This document shows, piece by piece, positions 8,844 to 17,984 of a stretch of DNA of 64,000 nucleotides. The notes beneath the pieces are model-generated. The model made no database searches. It saw only the letters and a program-made list of their open reading frames with translations, and was not told the DNA's origin. The translations under genes and the position numbers were made by a program. The DNA comes from Pedobacter hartonius (GTDB lineage: Bacteria > Bacteroidota > Bacteroidia > Sphingobacteriales > Sphingobacteriaceae). Position 1 is the stretch's first letter, and the number at the start of each line of letters is the position of its first letter. The stretch lies in contig NZ_FNRA01000013.1 in assembly GCF_900107535.1 (NCBI RefSeq), positions 1-64,000 on the forward strand. Direction: 5' to 3'.

Positions 8844-10301
8844 ATGCAATTGCAGGATGTTCTATATGGAGTAGCGATAACAAACCTGGTTGGTTCAACC
8901 AACAGGGAAATCAGTGTGCTGACTTTCGATTCCCGCGAGGTAAAGAAAGATGCGGTATTTTTTGCTGTGAAAGGAACTTTGTCTGACGGACATACTTTTA
9001 TTCCGCAAACAATTGCAGCTGGTGCCAATGTGATCATTTGTCAGGAACTCCCTGAGCAGAAAGACGCTGCAGTAACTTACATCGAGGTGGAAGATACCGG
9101 CATTGCCCTGGGAATAATGGCGGCCAACTATTATAAAAACCCATCCGCTTCTTTAAAGTTGGTGGGAATCACCGGTACCAACGGGAAAACTACCATTGCC
9201 ACGATCTTATTCAAGCTGTTCAGGAGTTTAGGTTTCCATACCGGGATGATCTCTACGGTACAGAACCAGATTGATGATGACATTATTCCTGCCACTCATA
9301 CTACGCCTAATCCGCTGGCATTAAACAAGCTGCTCAGGCAGATGGCCGATGCCGGTTGTACCTATTGTTTCATGGAAGTAAGTTCTCATGCTATAGTGCA
9401 GCACAGGATAGAAGGGCTGATCTTTGCAGGCGGAGTGTTCTCAAACATTACGCATGACCATCTTGATTTCCACAAAACATTTGATAATTATATCAGGGCT
9501 AAAAAAGCATTTTTTGATGTGCTGCCAAAGTCTGGCTTTGCGCTGACCAATGCTGATGATAAAAACGGGATGGTCATGCTGCAGAATACCAAGGCCTCTA
9601 AAAAGACTTATGCACTAAAGCAACTGGCAGATTATAAAGGCCGGGTGATCGAGGACCGGTTTAGCGGCCTCAATATGGATATCGATGGAGTGGATGTCTT
9701 TTTTAAACTGGTAGGCTCATTTAATGCCTATAACCTGCTTGCTGCTTATGGCACTGCATTGCTGCTGGACCAGGATAAACTGGCGGTACTGACTATTTTG
9801 AGTAACCTGAGCGGTGCCGAAGGACGGTTTGATTACGTGAGCAATGCAAAACAGATCATCGGTATTGTGGATTATGCACATACACCTGATGCTGTTCAGA
9901 ATGTATTGAGCACGATCCATGATATCAGAAAAGGTACAGAACAGGTGATCACAGTGATTGGCTGTGGTGGCGACAGGGACAGGACCAAAAGACCGGTGAT
10001 GGCACAGGTGGCCTGCGACTGGAGCGATAAAGTGATCCTGACATCCGATAACCCGAGAACGGAAGACCCGATGGAGATCCTGAAAGAGATGGAAGCCGGA
10101 GTATCTCCAACCAACAGACGTAAAACATTAACCATAGCCGACCGGAAGGAGGCCATAAAAACAGCATGTCATCTGGCCAGGCCAGGCGATATTATCCTCA
10201 TTGCCGGTAAAGGGCATGAGAAATACCAGGAAATCAATGGCGTAAAACATCATTTTGATGATAAAGAAGTCTTAACGGAACAATTAAACTTACTCAGCTG
10301 A
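8844..10301 (+). CDS. murE: UDP-MurNAc-tripeptide ligase MurE (meso-DAP type)
   Basis: Cytosolic ATP-dependent ligase that adds the third residue to UDP-MurNAc-L-Ala-D-Glu. The 485-residue Mur ligase has the ATP loop GTNGKT at 111-116, the HDHLDFH segment near 204-210 and, near 402-405, the DNPR motif that in this family goes with meso-diaminopimelate rather than lysine. dapA in the same window supports that. Its stop codon shares a base with the mraY start. murF, which often follows, is absent here. Confidence 0.96.
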   Translation: MQLQDVLYGVAITNLVGSTNREISVLTFDSREVKKDAVFFAVKGTLSDGHTFIPQTIAAGANVIICQELPEQKDAAVTYIEVEDTGIALGIMAANYYKNPSASLKLVGITGTNGKTTIATILFKLFRSLGFHTGMISTVQNQIDDDIIPATHTTPNPLALNKLLRQMADAGCTYCFMEVSSHAIVQHRIEGLIFAGGVFSNITHDHLDFHKTFDNYIRAKKAFFDVLPKSGFALTNADDKNGMVMLQNTKASKKTYALKQLADYKGRVIEDRFSGLNMDIDGVDVFFKLVGSFNAYNLLAAYGTALLLDQDKLAVLTILSNLSGAEGRFDYVSNAKQIIGIVDYAHTPDAVQNVLSTIHDIRKGTEQVITVIGCGGDRDRTKRPVMAQVACDWSDKVILTSDNPRTEDPMEILKEMEAGVSPTNRRKTLTIADRKEAIKTACHLARPGDIILIAGKGHEKYQEINGVKHHFDDKEVLTEQLNLLS

Positions 10302-11545
10302 TGTTATACCACCTATTTGAATATTTAAACGCACATTATCAGTTCCCTGGACTAAGGTTGTTCCAGTATATTACTTTCCGTACGTCGCTCGCTATCATAA
10401 TCTCACTGATCATCACTACTGTGTATGGCAGAAGGCTGATCAATTACCTGCATAAAATGCAGGTGGGAGAAACGGTAAGAAACCTGGGACTGGAAGGTCA
10501 AATGCAGAAACAGGGTACACCAACAATGGGTGGACTCATTATCTTGGCAGGGATTCTTGTGCCCACGATATTACTTGCAAACCTGACGAATGTATACGTA
10601 CTGCTGATGATCGTTACTACCATATGGATGGGTGCAGTGGGTTTTGTGGATGATTATATTAAAGTATTTAAAAAGAATAAGGAAGGACTGGCTGGCAGGT
10701 TTAAGGTTGTTGGTCAGGTAGGACTTGCACTGATCATTGGCTGGACGATGTATTTCAATCCAAATATTGTAGTAAGGAAAACAGTAGATGAAACGGCTGC
10801 AAGCAAAAGTAATGCGCCGATGGTGCTGAGACAAAAAGGAGAAAAATTTTATTATACCCAGGACGTGAAATCTACGATTACGAATTATCCTTTCTATAAG
10901 AACCATGAGCTGGATTATGCCAAGGTGCTGAATTTCCTTCCGGGTTCTGAGAAATATGCATTTATTGTGTTCGTATGTTTTGTTGCGTTTATTATCACTG
11001 CCGTTTCAAACGGGGCGAACATCACGGATGGAATTGATGGACTGGCTACAGGCACCTCGGCAATTATTGGAATTACCCTCGGCCTGCTGGCCTATGTATC
11101 GGGTAATACGATGATGGCCGATTATCTGAATATACTGTATATTCCGAATTCGGGAGAACTGATGATTTTTGCAGGTGCCTTTGTAGGAGCATGTGTCGGA
11201 TTTCTATGGTACAATTCTTACCCCGCCCAGGTATTTATGGGAGATACGGGAAGTCTGGCGATAGGCGGTATTATTGCTGCTTTTGCCATCATGATCAGAA
11301 AGGAATTCCTGATCCCGGTACTGTGCGGGGTGTTCGTAGTTGAACTGCTCTCGGTCATGATCCAGGTATCCTGGTTTAAGTATACAAAAAGACGTTTTGG
11401 AGAAGGCAGGAGAGTATTCCTCATGTCGCCGCTCCATCACCATTATCAAAAGAAGGGATATCATGAGGCCAAGATCGTAACCCGGTTCTGGATCATTAGT
11501 ATCTTATTGGCTATCATCACTATTATCACTTTAAAACTGAGGTAA
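10301..11545 (+). CDS. mraY: Phospho-MurNAc-pentapeptide transferase MraY
   Basis: Integral membrane enzyme that transfers phospho-MurNAc-pentapeptide to undecaprenyl phosphate, giving lipid I. The 414-residue protein has about ten hydrophobic segments and the family signatures: MGGL near residue 75, VDDYIKV near residue 119, NITDGIDGLATG near residue 245 and the LHHHYQKKG loop near residue 379. An extra hydrophilic stretch around residues 155-205 lengthens it relative to the roughly 360-residue E. coli protein, as in other Bacteroidota. Start and stop overlap neighbouring genes by one base. Confidence 0.97.
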   Translation: MLYHLFEYLNAHYQFPGLRLFQYITFRTSLAIIISLIITTVYGRRLINYLHKMQVGETVRNLGLEGQMQKQGTPTMGGLIILAGILVPTILLANLTNVYVLLMIVTTIWMGAVGFVDDYIKVFKKNKEGLAGRFKVVGQVGLALIIGWTMYFNPNIVVRKTVDETAASKSNAPMVLRQKGEKFYYTQDVKSTITNYPFYKNHELDYAKVLNFLPGSEKYAFIVFVCFVAFIITAVSNGANITDGIDGLATGTSAIIGITLGLLAYVSGNTMMADYLNILYIPNSGELMIFAGAFVGACVGFLWYNSYPAQVFMGDTGSLAIGGIIAAFAIMIRKEFLIPVLCGVFVVELLSVMIQVSWFKYTKRRFGEGRRVFLMSPLHHHYQKKGYHEAKIVTRFWIISILLAIITIITLKLR

Positions 11546-12888
11546 TGGAAGGAAAAAGGATTGTTATACTCGGCGCTGGTGAAAGCGGAATAGGTGCAGC
11601 AATGCTGGCGCAGAAGCAGGGCTTTGACGTTTTTGTTTCGGATTTTGGTGCTATTGCCGACCGCTACAAACAGACCCTGGTTGATTTGAATATCGCATTT
11701 GAGGAGAAACAGCACACCGAAGAGCTGATCCTGAACGCCATTGAGGTGATCAAAAGTCCCGGTATCCCTGATACAGTTGCGGTGATCAAAACGCTGAAAA
11801 AAAAGAATATCCCTGTGATCTCTGAGATCGAATTTGCAAAAAGATATACTGCTGCAAAAACGATCTGTATTACCGGATCAAACGGAAAGACGACCACAAC
11901 AATGCTGACGTACCATATCCTGAAAAAAGCAGGGTTAAATGTAGGACTGGCAGGAAACATAGGACATAGTTTTGCAGCGCAGGTAGCTACGGAGGATTTT
12001 GACTGGTATGTGCTTGAAATATCAAGTTTTATGCTGGACGATATGTATGCCTTTAAAGCTGATATTGCCATTCTGCTGAACATCACGCCAGACCACCTGG
12101 ACAGGTACGACTACAAAATGGCGAATTATGCGGCATCGAAGATGCGCATTACACAGAACCAGACCGCGGACGATTATTTTATCTACTGTGCGGACGATGA
12201 AGAAACGATAAAGGCATTGAAAAATGCAAAGATAAACGCAAAGAGAAGCCCGTTCTCTATCCGTAAAAAGGTAGAAGGGGGCGCATATCTCGAAGGCAAC
12301 AATATACATATCAACATAAATCCAATAGACCCATTAACCATGTCAATCTCAGAGTTAGCCCTGCAGGGCAAGCATAATATCTACAACTCTATGGCTTCGG
12401 GCATAGTTGCGAAAGTACTGGAAATCCGCAACGTGACGATCCGTGAGAGTATGGGAGATATTAAAAATATTGAACACCGGTTAGAGCATGTGGCTAAGAT
12501 CTCAGGTGTAGATTATATCAATGACTCCAAAGCAACGAATGTGAACTCTACCTGGTATGCACTGGAAAGTGTAAATCCGGAGGTGATCCTGATCATGGGG
12601 GGGGTTGATAAAGGGAATGATTATGAGATGTTGAAGGACCTGGTGAAGCAGAAGGTAAAGGCAATAGTTTGCCTGGGCAAGAACAACAAAAGGATCCATG
12701 AAGCTTTCGAAAATGATGTGGAAGTGATCGTGAATACATTTTCTGCACACGAAGCCGTGCAGGTAGCCTACCATCTGGCAACAAAAGGAAATACCGTGTT
12801 GCTGTCGCCGGCTTGTGCAAGCTTTGATTTATTTAAAAACTATGAGGACCGTGGCAATCAGTTTAAGATGGCCGTAAAAGAATTATAA
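11545..12888 (+). CDS. murD: UDP-MurNAc-L-alanine:D-glutamate ligase MurD
   Basis: Cytosolic Mur ligase adding D-glutamate to UDP-MurNAc-L-Ala. The 447-residue protein has an N-terminal Rossmann fold (VILGAGESGIG, about residues 6-16), the ATP loop GSNGKTTTT near residues 112-120, NITPDHLDRY near residues 180-189 and the C-terminal LSPACASFD motif near residue 417. It follows mraY with a one-base overlap; ftsW starts two bases after its stop. Confidence 0.96.
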   Translation: MEGKRIVILGAGESGIGAAMLAQKQGFDVFVSDFGAIADRYKQTLVDLNIAFEEKQHTEELILNAIEVIKSPGIPDTVAVIKTLKKKNIPVISEIEFAKRYTAAKTICITGSNGKTTTTMLTYHILKKAGLNVGLAGNIGHSFAAQVATEDFDWYVLEISSFMLDDMYAFKADIAILLNITPDHLDRYDYKMANYAASKMRITQNQTADDYFIYCADDEETIKALKNAKINAKRSPFSIRKKVEGGAYLEGNNIHININPIDPLTMSISELALQGKHNIYNSMASGIVAKVLEIRNVTIRESMGDIKNIEHRLEHVAKISGVDYINDSKATNVNSTWYALESVNPEVILIMGGVDKGNDYEMLKDLVKQKVKAIVCLGKNNKRIHEAFENDVEVIVNTFSAHEAVQVAYHLATKGNTVLLSPACASFDLFKNYEDRGNQFKMAVKEL

Positions 12889-12890
12889 AA

Positions 12891-14099
12891 ATGAGTGCGA
12901 TACAGTTGCTTTTAGAGAAGACGAAAGGAGACCGCTGGATATGGCTGATCATTATCCTGCTTTCTCTGATTTCCATTCTGGCTGTGTATAGTGCCACCGG
13001 AACGCTGGCATTTAAACAGGGCAAGACCGTGGAAAAACTATTGCTGACCAAACACCTGATCTTTGTGGTGATGGGGATCGGTATGATCTATATCGCCCAT
13101 TTACTGGATTATAAATATTACGCAGGTATATCAAAGATCTTAATGATCATCACCATCCCGCTGCTGTTTTATACGCTGATCTTCGGTGCCAGTCTGAACG
13201 ATGCCTCCAGATGGGTGAAAATCCCTATCATCGGGCTGACCTTTCAAACATCAGATTTAGCAAAACTGGCTTTAATTACGTTTCTGGCCCGGATGCTCAC
13301 GAAAAAGCAGGAAAACATCAAGGACGTTAAAACTTCCTTTATACCAATCATGGGTTCTGTTTGTGTGGTATTTGTGCTGATTGCCCTGGCAAACCTGTCT
13401 ACGGCACTGATGCTTTTTGGCGTAAGTATTTTACTGCTGATCATCGGCCGGATCAGTATCAAACAGATACTCATTGTATGTGCAGGTGGCTTTGTACTGC
13501 TGATGTTCGTGTTTTTCCTCGGCCCGAGGAGGGAGACGTACAAATCAAGGATCAACTCATTTATGCATCCTGAGCTGCAGCATTCGGATAAGACATTCCA
13601 GGCCGACCAGGCGAAGATAGCCCTGGCAACGGGAGGTTTTTTTGGTAAAGGACCAGGGAACAGTACGCAGCGTAACTTTCTTCCCCACCCTTATTCAGAT
13701 TTTATATTTGCCATCATTGTAGAGGAGTACGGCATTCTGGGAGCCATGATCATCATTCTGTTATACCTGATCTTATTGTACAGGTGCGTAAGGATCGTTA
13801 CCCAGAGTCCCAAGGCCTTTGGGGCACTGCTCGCTGCAGGATTAAGTTTTAGCCTCACCATACAGGCATTTGCAAATATGGCAGTTGCGGTAGGATTAGG
13901 GCCGGTTACAGGTGTTCCCCTGCCTTTAGTAAGTATGGGCGGTACGTCAATGATCTTCACCAGTATTGCTTTTGGAATTATACTGAGCGTGAGCCGCGAT
14001 GTAGAAGAAAATGGTAAGAAACTGCCGGCTGACGGCGTTAATAAAAGCGGGAGCAATACAAATAAAGTAATTGTAGGGGAATTACCTGCTATTGCATAA
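12891..14099 (+). CDS. ftsW: Lipid II polymerase / divisome protein FtsW
   Basis: SEDS-family glycosyltransferase that polymerises lipid II at the septum together with FtsI. The 402-residue protein is strongly hydrophobic with about ten membrane segments, and shows family features such as the VPLPLVSMGGTS-type segment near residues 344-355 and GPGNST near residue 254. A hydrophilic C-terminal tail of about 30 residues is rich in Asn and Lys. It lies between murD and murG as in most dcw clusters. Confidence 0.95.
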   Translation: MSAIQLLLEKTKGDRWIWLIIILLSLISILAVYSATGTLAFKQGKTVEKLLLTKHLIFVVMGIGMIYIAHLLDYKYYAGISKILMIITIPLLFYTLIFGASLNDASRWVKIPIIGLTFQTSDLAKLALITFLARMLTKKQENIKDVKTSFIPIMGSVCVVFVLIALANLSTALMLFGVSILLLIIGRISIKQILIVCAGGFVLLMFVFFLGPRRETYKSRINSFMHPELQHSDKTFQADQAKIALATGGFFGKGPGNSTQRNFLPHPYSDFIFAIIVEEYGILGAMIIILLYLILLYRCVRIVTQSPKAFGALLAAGLSFSLTIQAFANMAVAVGLGPVTGVPLPLVSMGGTSMIFTSIAFGIILSVSRDVEENGKKLPADGVNKSGSNTNKVIVGELPAIA

Positions 14100-14109
14100 A
14101 GACAAAGAA

Positions 14110-15222
14110 ATGAGAGCAACACGGATAATTATTTCAGGTGGAGGTACCGGCGGGCATATTTTCCCGGCCATCGCTATAGCAAATGCGCTAAGGCGTGCCG
14201 AACCCGGCTGTGAAATATTATTTGTAGGTGCAGCCGGCAGGATGGAGATGGAAAAAGTTCCTGCAGCCGGATACAAGATCGCAGGGCTGAATATCAGTGG
14301 TATCCAGCGCGGGTCTATACTGAAAAACCTGGCGTTGCCCTTTAAGCTGGTGGACAGCATGCAGAAGGCATTGAAATTGATTACCGACTTTAAACCTGAC
14401 GTGGTGGTAGGCGTGGGCGGATATGCTTCAGGACCAGTTTTATTTGCCGCTTCCTGGAAAAAAGTGCCTTACCTGATACAGGAGCAAAACTCTTACGCAG
14501 GTATAACCAACAAAAGACTGGGTAAAAACGCAGCTAAAATCTGCGTGGCCTTTGACGGAATGGATGTGTTTTTTCCTGCCGGCAAGATATTAAAGACAGG
14601 AAATCCTGTTCGTAAGGACGTGGTGGATATTCTGAATAAACATTTCCGTGGTTCAGAGCTGCTGAAACTGGACCCGCTGAAGAAGATCGTGCTGGTTACC
14701 GGTGGCAGCCTCGGTGCAGGGACATTGAATAAAAGCATAGAGAAACATTTGCAGGATTTTATTGAACAGGATGTTCAGCTGATCTGGCAGACAGGTAAAT
14801 ATTATTATACAGGGATCATGGAGCGCATCGGCCCGAACTTCCACCCGAATGTCCGGGTACTGGAATTTTTGAACCAGATGGACCTGGCTTATGCTGCAGC
14901 TGATGTGATCATTTCAAGGGCAGGTGCCGGTACAATCGCCGAGCTTTGCCTGATCAGAAAACCTGTGATTCTGGTGCCTTCGCCGAATGTGGCTGAAGAC
15001 CACCAGACTAAGAACGCGATGGCGCTGGTAAAGAACAATGCAGCAATGCTGATCAATGATCGCGCTGCTGAAGATACACTGGTTAAAGAGGCATTGGAAC
15101 TGTTGAAGGATGAGGCACGTTGCGAACTGCTGTCAGAAAATATCGGGAAAATGGCGTTGCCAAATGCCGATGAACTGATCGCTGCCGAAGTATTCAGATT
15201 AGCAGGAAAAGGAGGAGTATAA
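14110..15222 (+). CDS. murG: Lipid II synthase MurG
   Basis: GT28 glycosyltransferase that adds GlcNAc to lipid I on the inner face of the membrane. From ATG 14110 (MRATRIIISGG) it has 370 residues; the in-frame ATG at 14092 would overlap ftsW and adds six residues without similarity. The GGGTGGHIFPA loop near residue 10, QEQNSYAG near residue 124 and the SRAGAGTIAEL donor-binding segment near residue 273 are all present. murC follows two bases after the stop. Confidence 0.96.
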   Translation: MRATRIIISGGGTGGHIFPAIAIANALRRAEPGCEILFVGAAGRMEMEKVPAAGYKIAGLNISGIQRGSILKNLALPFKLVDSMQKALKLITDFKPDVVVGVGGYASGPVLFAASWKKVPYLIQEQNSYAGITNKRLGKNAAKICVAFDGMDVFFPAGKILKTGNPVRKDVVDILNKHFRGSELLKLDPLKKIVLVTGGSLGAGTLNKSIEKHLQDFIEQDVQLIWQTGKYYYTGIMERIGPNFHPNVRVLEFLNQMDLAYAAADVIISRAGAGTIAELCLIRKPVILVPSPNVAEDHQTKNAMALVKNNAAMLINDRAAEDTLVKEALELLKDEARCELLSENIGKMALPNADELIAAEVFRLAGKGGV

Positions 15223-15224
15223 AA

Positions 15225-16580
15225 ATGGAACTGGAATTGATCAAACGCGTTTATTTTGTTGGTGTCGGTGGCATCGGGATGAGTGCGCTTGCGCGTTATT
15301 TTAAAAAACGCGGTTGCCAGGTAAGCGGATATGATAAAACCCGCACTATTTTAACCACAGCTTTGGAAGAGGAGGGCATCTTGATTACTTATACCGATCA
15401 GATGAATTCATTAAATGAAGAATACCTGCAAAAAAATGAGGAAACACTGATCGTTTATACGCCTGCCATTCCTAAAGATTCGGTACTGCTGAATTATTTC
15501 AGGGATAACGGATTTGACCTTCAGAAGCGCTCCCAGGTATTGGGCATCATCAGCAAAGGCCAGTTTTGCATTGCTGTAGCAGGTACCCATGGTAAAACTA
15601 CCACTTCTACGATCATTGCGCATATCTTAACCGATAGCGGATATGGTTGTACAGCCTTTTTGGGAGGGATAGCGACGAATTACGGCAGTAATTTTCTGAT
15701 CGGGAACAATGATGTGGTGGTAGTGGAAGCGGATGAATACGACCGTTCTTTTTTAACGTTACATCCTGATATCGCCGTGATCACGTCTATGGATGCAGAT
15801 CACCTTGATATTTACGGAGATGCCGCACAGCTGCATGAATCGTTTCACCTGTTTGCAGGGCAACTGAAAGCAGGAGGTGTTCTCTTTGTAAAAGAGGGAT
15901 TGCCTGTAAGTAATGCAATCACCTATAGTGCAGGTATAGGATCTGCTGTGGAGGCGCGGAATATACGCGTTGAAAACGGAGTTTTTGTTTTTGATTATAA
16001 AGATCCTGAGACGGATATCCGCGGCATAAAGTCGATGCTGCCCGGACAGCACAATGTAGAAAATACTACGGTTGCTATTGCAGCGGCACTAAAACTGGGC
16101 ATCACACCTGAAAAAGTGAAAGCTGCTGTGGCAAGTTTTAAAGGGGTGAAAAGACGTTTTGAATATATTGTCCGCGCGGACAAACATATATACATAGATG
16201 ATTATGCTCATCACCCTGAAGAACTGCGGGCTTGTTTTCATGCAGTGCGGCAACTGTATCCTGAGAAAAAGCTTACCGTGATTTTTCAGCCGCATCTGTT
16301 TAGCCGTACACGTGATTTTGCGGATGAATTTGCCAGAGTGCTGAGCACTGTTGATGAATTGCTGCTGCTGGATATTTACCCGGCCCGTGAACTGCCTATG
16401 GAAGGGATTGATGCAGTATGGCTGCTGAAAAAGATCACACTGCAGGAAAGCAGTATTTATACAAAAGAGAAAGCGCTGCTGACGGTGAAAGAAGAGCAGC
16501 CTGAGTTACTGCTGACCGTAGGGGCAGGAGATATAGATACTTTAATTCAACCTTTAAAAAATATTTTAACCCATGCTTAA
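15225..16580 (+). CDS. murC: UDP-MurNAc:L-alanine ligase MurC
   Basis: First Mur ligase, adding L-alanine to UDP-MurNAc in the cytosol. The 451-residue protein starts with the GVGGIGMSALA nucleotide-type fold (about residues 12-22), has the ATP loop GTHGKTTTS near residues 120-128, EADEYDRSF near 172-180 and the YAHHPEE motif near residue 328. An ATG at 15225 follows a purine-rich AGGAGGAG stretch at the end of murG, one of the few starts here with a Shine-Dalgarno-like sequence. It overlaps ftsQ by 8 bases. Confidence 0.96.
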   Translation: MELELIKRVYFVGVGGIGMSALARYFKKRGCQVSGYDKTRTILTTALEEEGILITYTDQMNSLNEEYLQKNEETLIVYTPAIPKDSVLLNYFRDNGFDLQKRSQVLGIISKGQFCIAVAGTHGKTTTSTIIAHILTDSGYGCTAFLGGIATNYGSNFLIGNNDVVVVEADEYDRSFLTLHPDIAVITSMDADHLDIYGDAAQLHESFHLFAGQLKAGGVLFVKEGLPVSNAITYSAGIGSAVEARNIRVENGVFVFDYKDPETDIRGIKSMLPGQHNVENTTVAIAAALKLGITPEKVKAAVASFKGVKRRFEYIVRADKHIYIDDYAHHPEELRACFHAVRQLYPEKKLTVIFQPHLFSRTRDFADEFARVLSTVDELLLLDIYPARELPMEGIDAVWLLKKITLQESSIYTKEKALLTVKEEQPELLLTVGAGDIDTLIQPLKNILTHA

Positions 16581-17952
16581 GAGGGTCAACTGGAAATCGG
16601 TTTTTAGCTATTTTGCCTGGATAGTATGCCTGGGCGGAATAGTGACCTTAATGAGCTTTATTGAGGTAAAAAAACATACGGTCCACTGTACCAATATAAA
16701 GATTCTTATTCCCGGAGCAGATAATTTTATTGAAAGAGAAGAAATTGATGCCATATTAAAACAGAGTGAAGGACAGCTGATCGGGCGTAGCCTGGAAGGT
16801 ATCAATCTGAATGCAATAGAGCAGAAAATCAAGGCCAACCCATACATCGCATTGTCTACTGTTTATGCCGATATGGACGGAGTGATCCACATAGAAATCA
16901 GTCAGCGTCAGCCACTTCTGCGAATCATTAATGCCGGGGGACAGGATTATTATATTGACCGCAACGGATTGAAAATGCCGGTTTCGCCAAACTTTACCGC
17001 AAACGTGCTGGTGGCAAACGGACATATTCTGGAGCACTTCAGCGGGAAGGTAGATACCCTGATCACCAGGATGGCGGAAGATTTATATAAAACGGCATTA
17101 TTTTTGAAAAAAGATACACTTTGGGACGCACAAATTGAACAGATATTTGTTAATGATAAGGATGATATTGAGCTGGTGCCAAGGGTGGGCGATCAGCGGA
17201 TCATTCTGGGCACGGCAGATTCACTGGAAACGAAGATGACGAACCTGCTTGCCTTCTATAAAAAAGCCATGCCGCAGATGGGCTGGGATACCTATAGAAC
17301 TATTAATGTCAAATATTCTAATCAGATCGTTTGTGAAAGAAACCCCGATTCGCTGCACCGTTTTACCGGGGCCGCAAAGGCATTCAAACCTACTATGGCT
17401 ACAGCCAAAAAGGTAATGGATTCTCTTGTGAAAGCTGAAATAGCATCGGAACTTAAAAATAACCCTGATGAAAATTCTATAATGACCAGCCAGCCGGAGA
17501 ACGTTATTGTTCCGGAAGTGAAACCTGTGCATCAACCAGAGTTGAAAAAGGCAGACAAGCCTGAAGTGAAAAGCCCGGCAAAAGCGGTGGTGAAAGTTAC
17601 TTCCAAGCCAGTGGCTGTAAAGAAAACAGTTCCGGCCGCAGAGAAGAAGATAGTTAAGCCCGAAGAGAAAAAGGTAGCAAAACCGGAGGAGAAAAAGGCA
17701 GCAAAACCAGAGGAAATGAAAACCTGGAAACCTGAGGAGAAAAAGGTGATTAAGCCCGAAGAAAAAAAAACGGTTAAGCCGGAGGCAAAAAAGGCCGGAG
17801 AGACAAAGACTGAAGTAAAGAAGACAGTACAGTCTGCAGTAAAAGCAGAGAAAAAGGCACATACACCGGCAATGCCTGAGATCAGATGGATTAAACCGGT
17901 GCCGAAAGGGGTAAAGCCGAAAGATAATAAGGAAACCAAAAAGGACAAATAG
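16573..17952 (+). CDS. ftsQ: Divisome protein FtsQ with long K/P/E-rich tail
   Basis: Bitopic divisome protein: one N-terminal membrane segment (about residues 12-30), a short POTRA-like region and a beta domain up to about residue 255. Position between murC and ftsA, membrane topology and overall shape identify it, though similarity to E. coli FtsQ is low. Unusually, residues about 300-459 form a low-complexity tail rich in Lys, Pro, Glu and Val, containing six 8-residue K-P-E-E-K-K repeats (residues 360-407). With this topology the tail is periplasmic. At 459 residues it is far longer than the roughly 250-300 usual for FtsQ. Confidence 0.88.
   Translation: MLKRVNWKSVFSYFAWIVCLGGIVTLMSFIEVKKHTVHCTNIKILIPGADNFIEREEIDAILKQSEGQLIGRSLEGINLNAIEQKIKANPYIALSTVYADMDGVIHIEISQRQPLLRIINAGGQDYYIDRNGLKMPVSPNFTANVLVANGHILEHFSGKVDTLITRMAEDLYKTALFLKKDTLWDAQIEQIFVNDKDDIELVPRVGDQRIILGTADSLETKMTNLLAFYKKAMPQMGWDTYRTINVKYSNQIVCERNPDSLHRFTGAAKAFKPTMATAKKVMDSLVKAEIASELKNNPDENSIMTSQPENVIVPEVKPVHQPELKKADKPEVKSPAKAVVKVTSKPVAVKKTVPAAEKKIVKPEEKKVAKPEEKKAAKPEEMKTWKPEEKKVIKPEEKKTVKPEAKKAGETKTEVKKTVQSAVKAEKKAHTPAMPEIRWIKPVPKGVKPKDNKETKKDK
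17650..17793 (+). repeat. Six tandem 24-base repeats inside ftsQ
   Basis: Six in-frame copies of a 24-base unit encode variants of [I/A/W/V]-K-P-E-E-K-K-x (ftsQ residues 360-407). The copies differ at synonymous and non-synonymous sites, so this is an old rather than freshly expanded array. Variation in copy number between strains would be expected. Confidence 0.8.
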
Positions 17953-17984
17953 TATAGTATATAATTCGACAAATAGATATAGTT

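Noticed and set aside
17650..17793. CRISPR-like array, because of regularly spaced repeats
   Set aside because: The repeats are contiguous, in frame and encode a protein tail; there are no spacers and no cas genes in the window.
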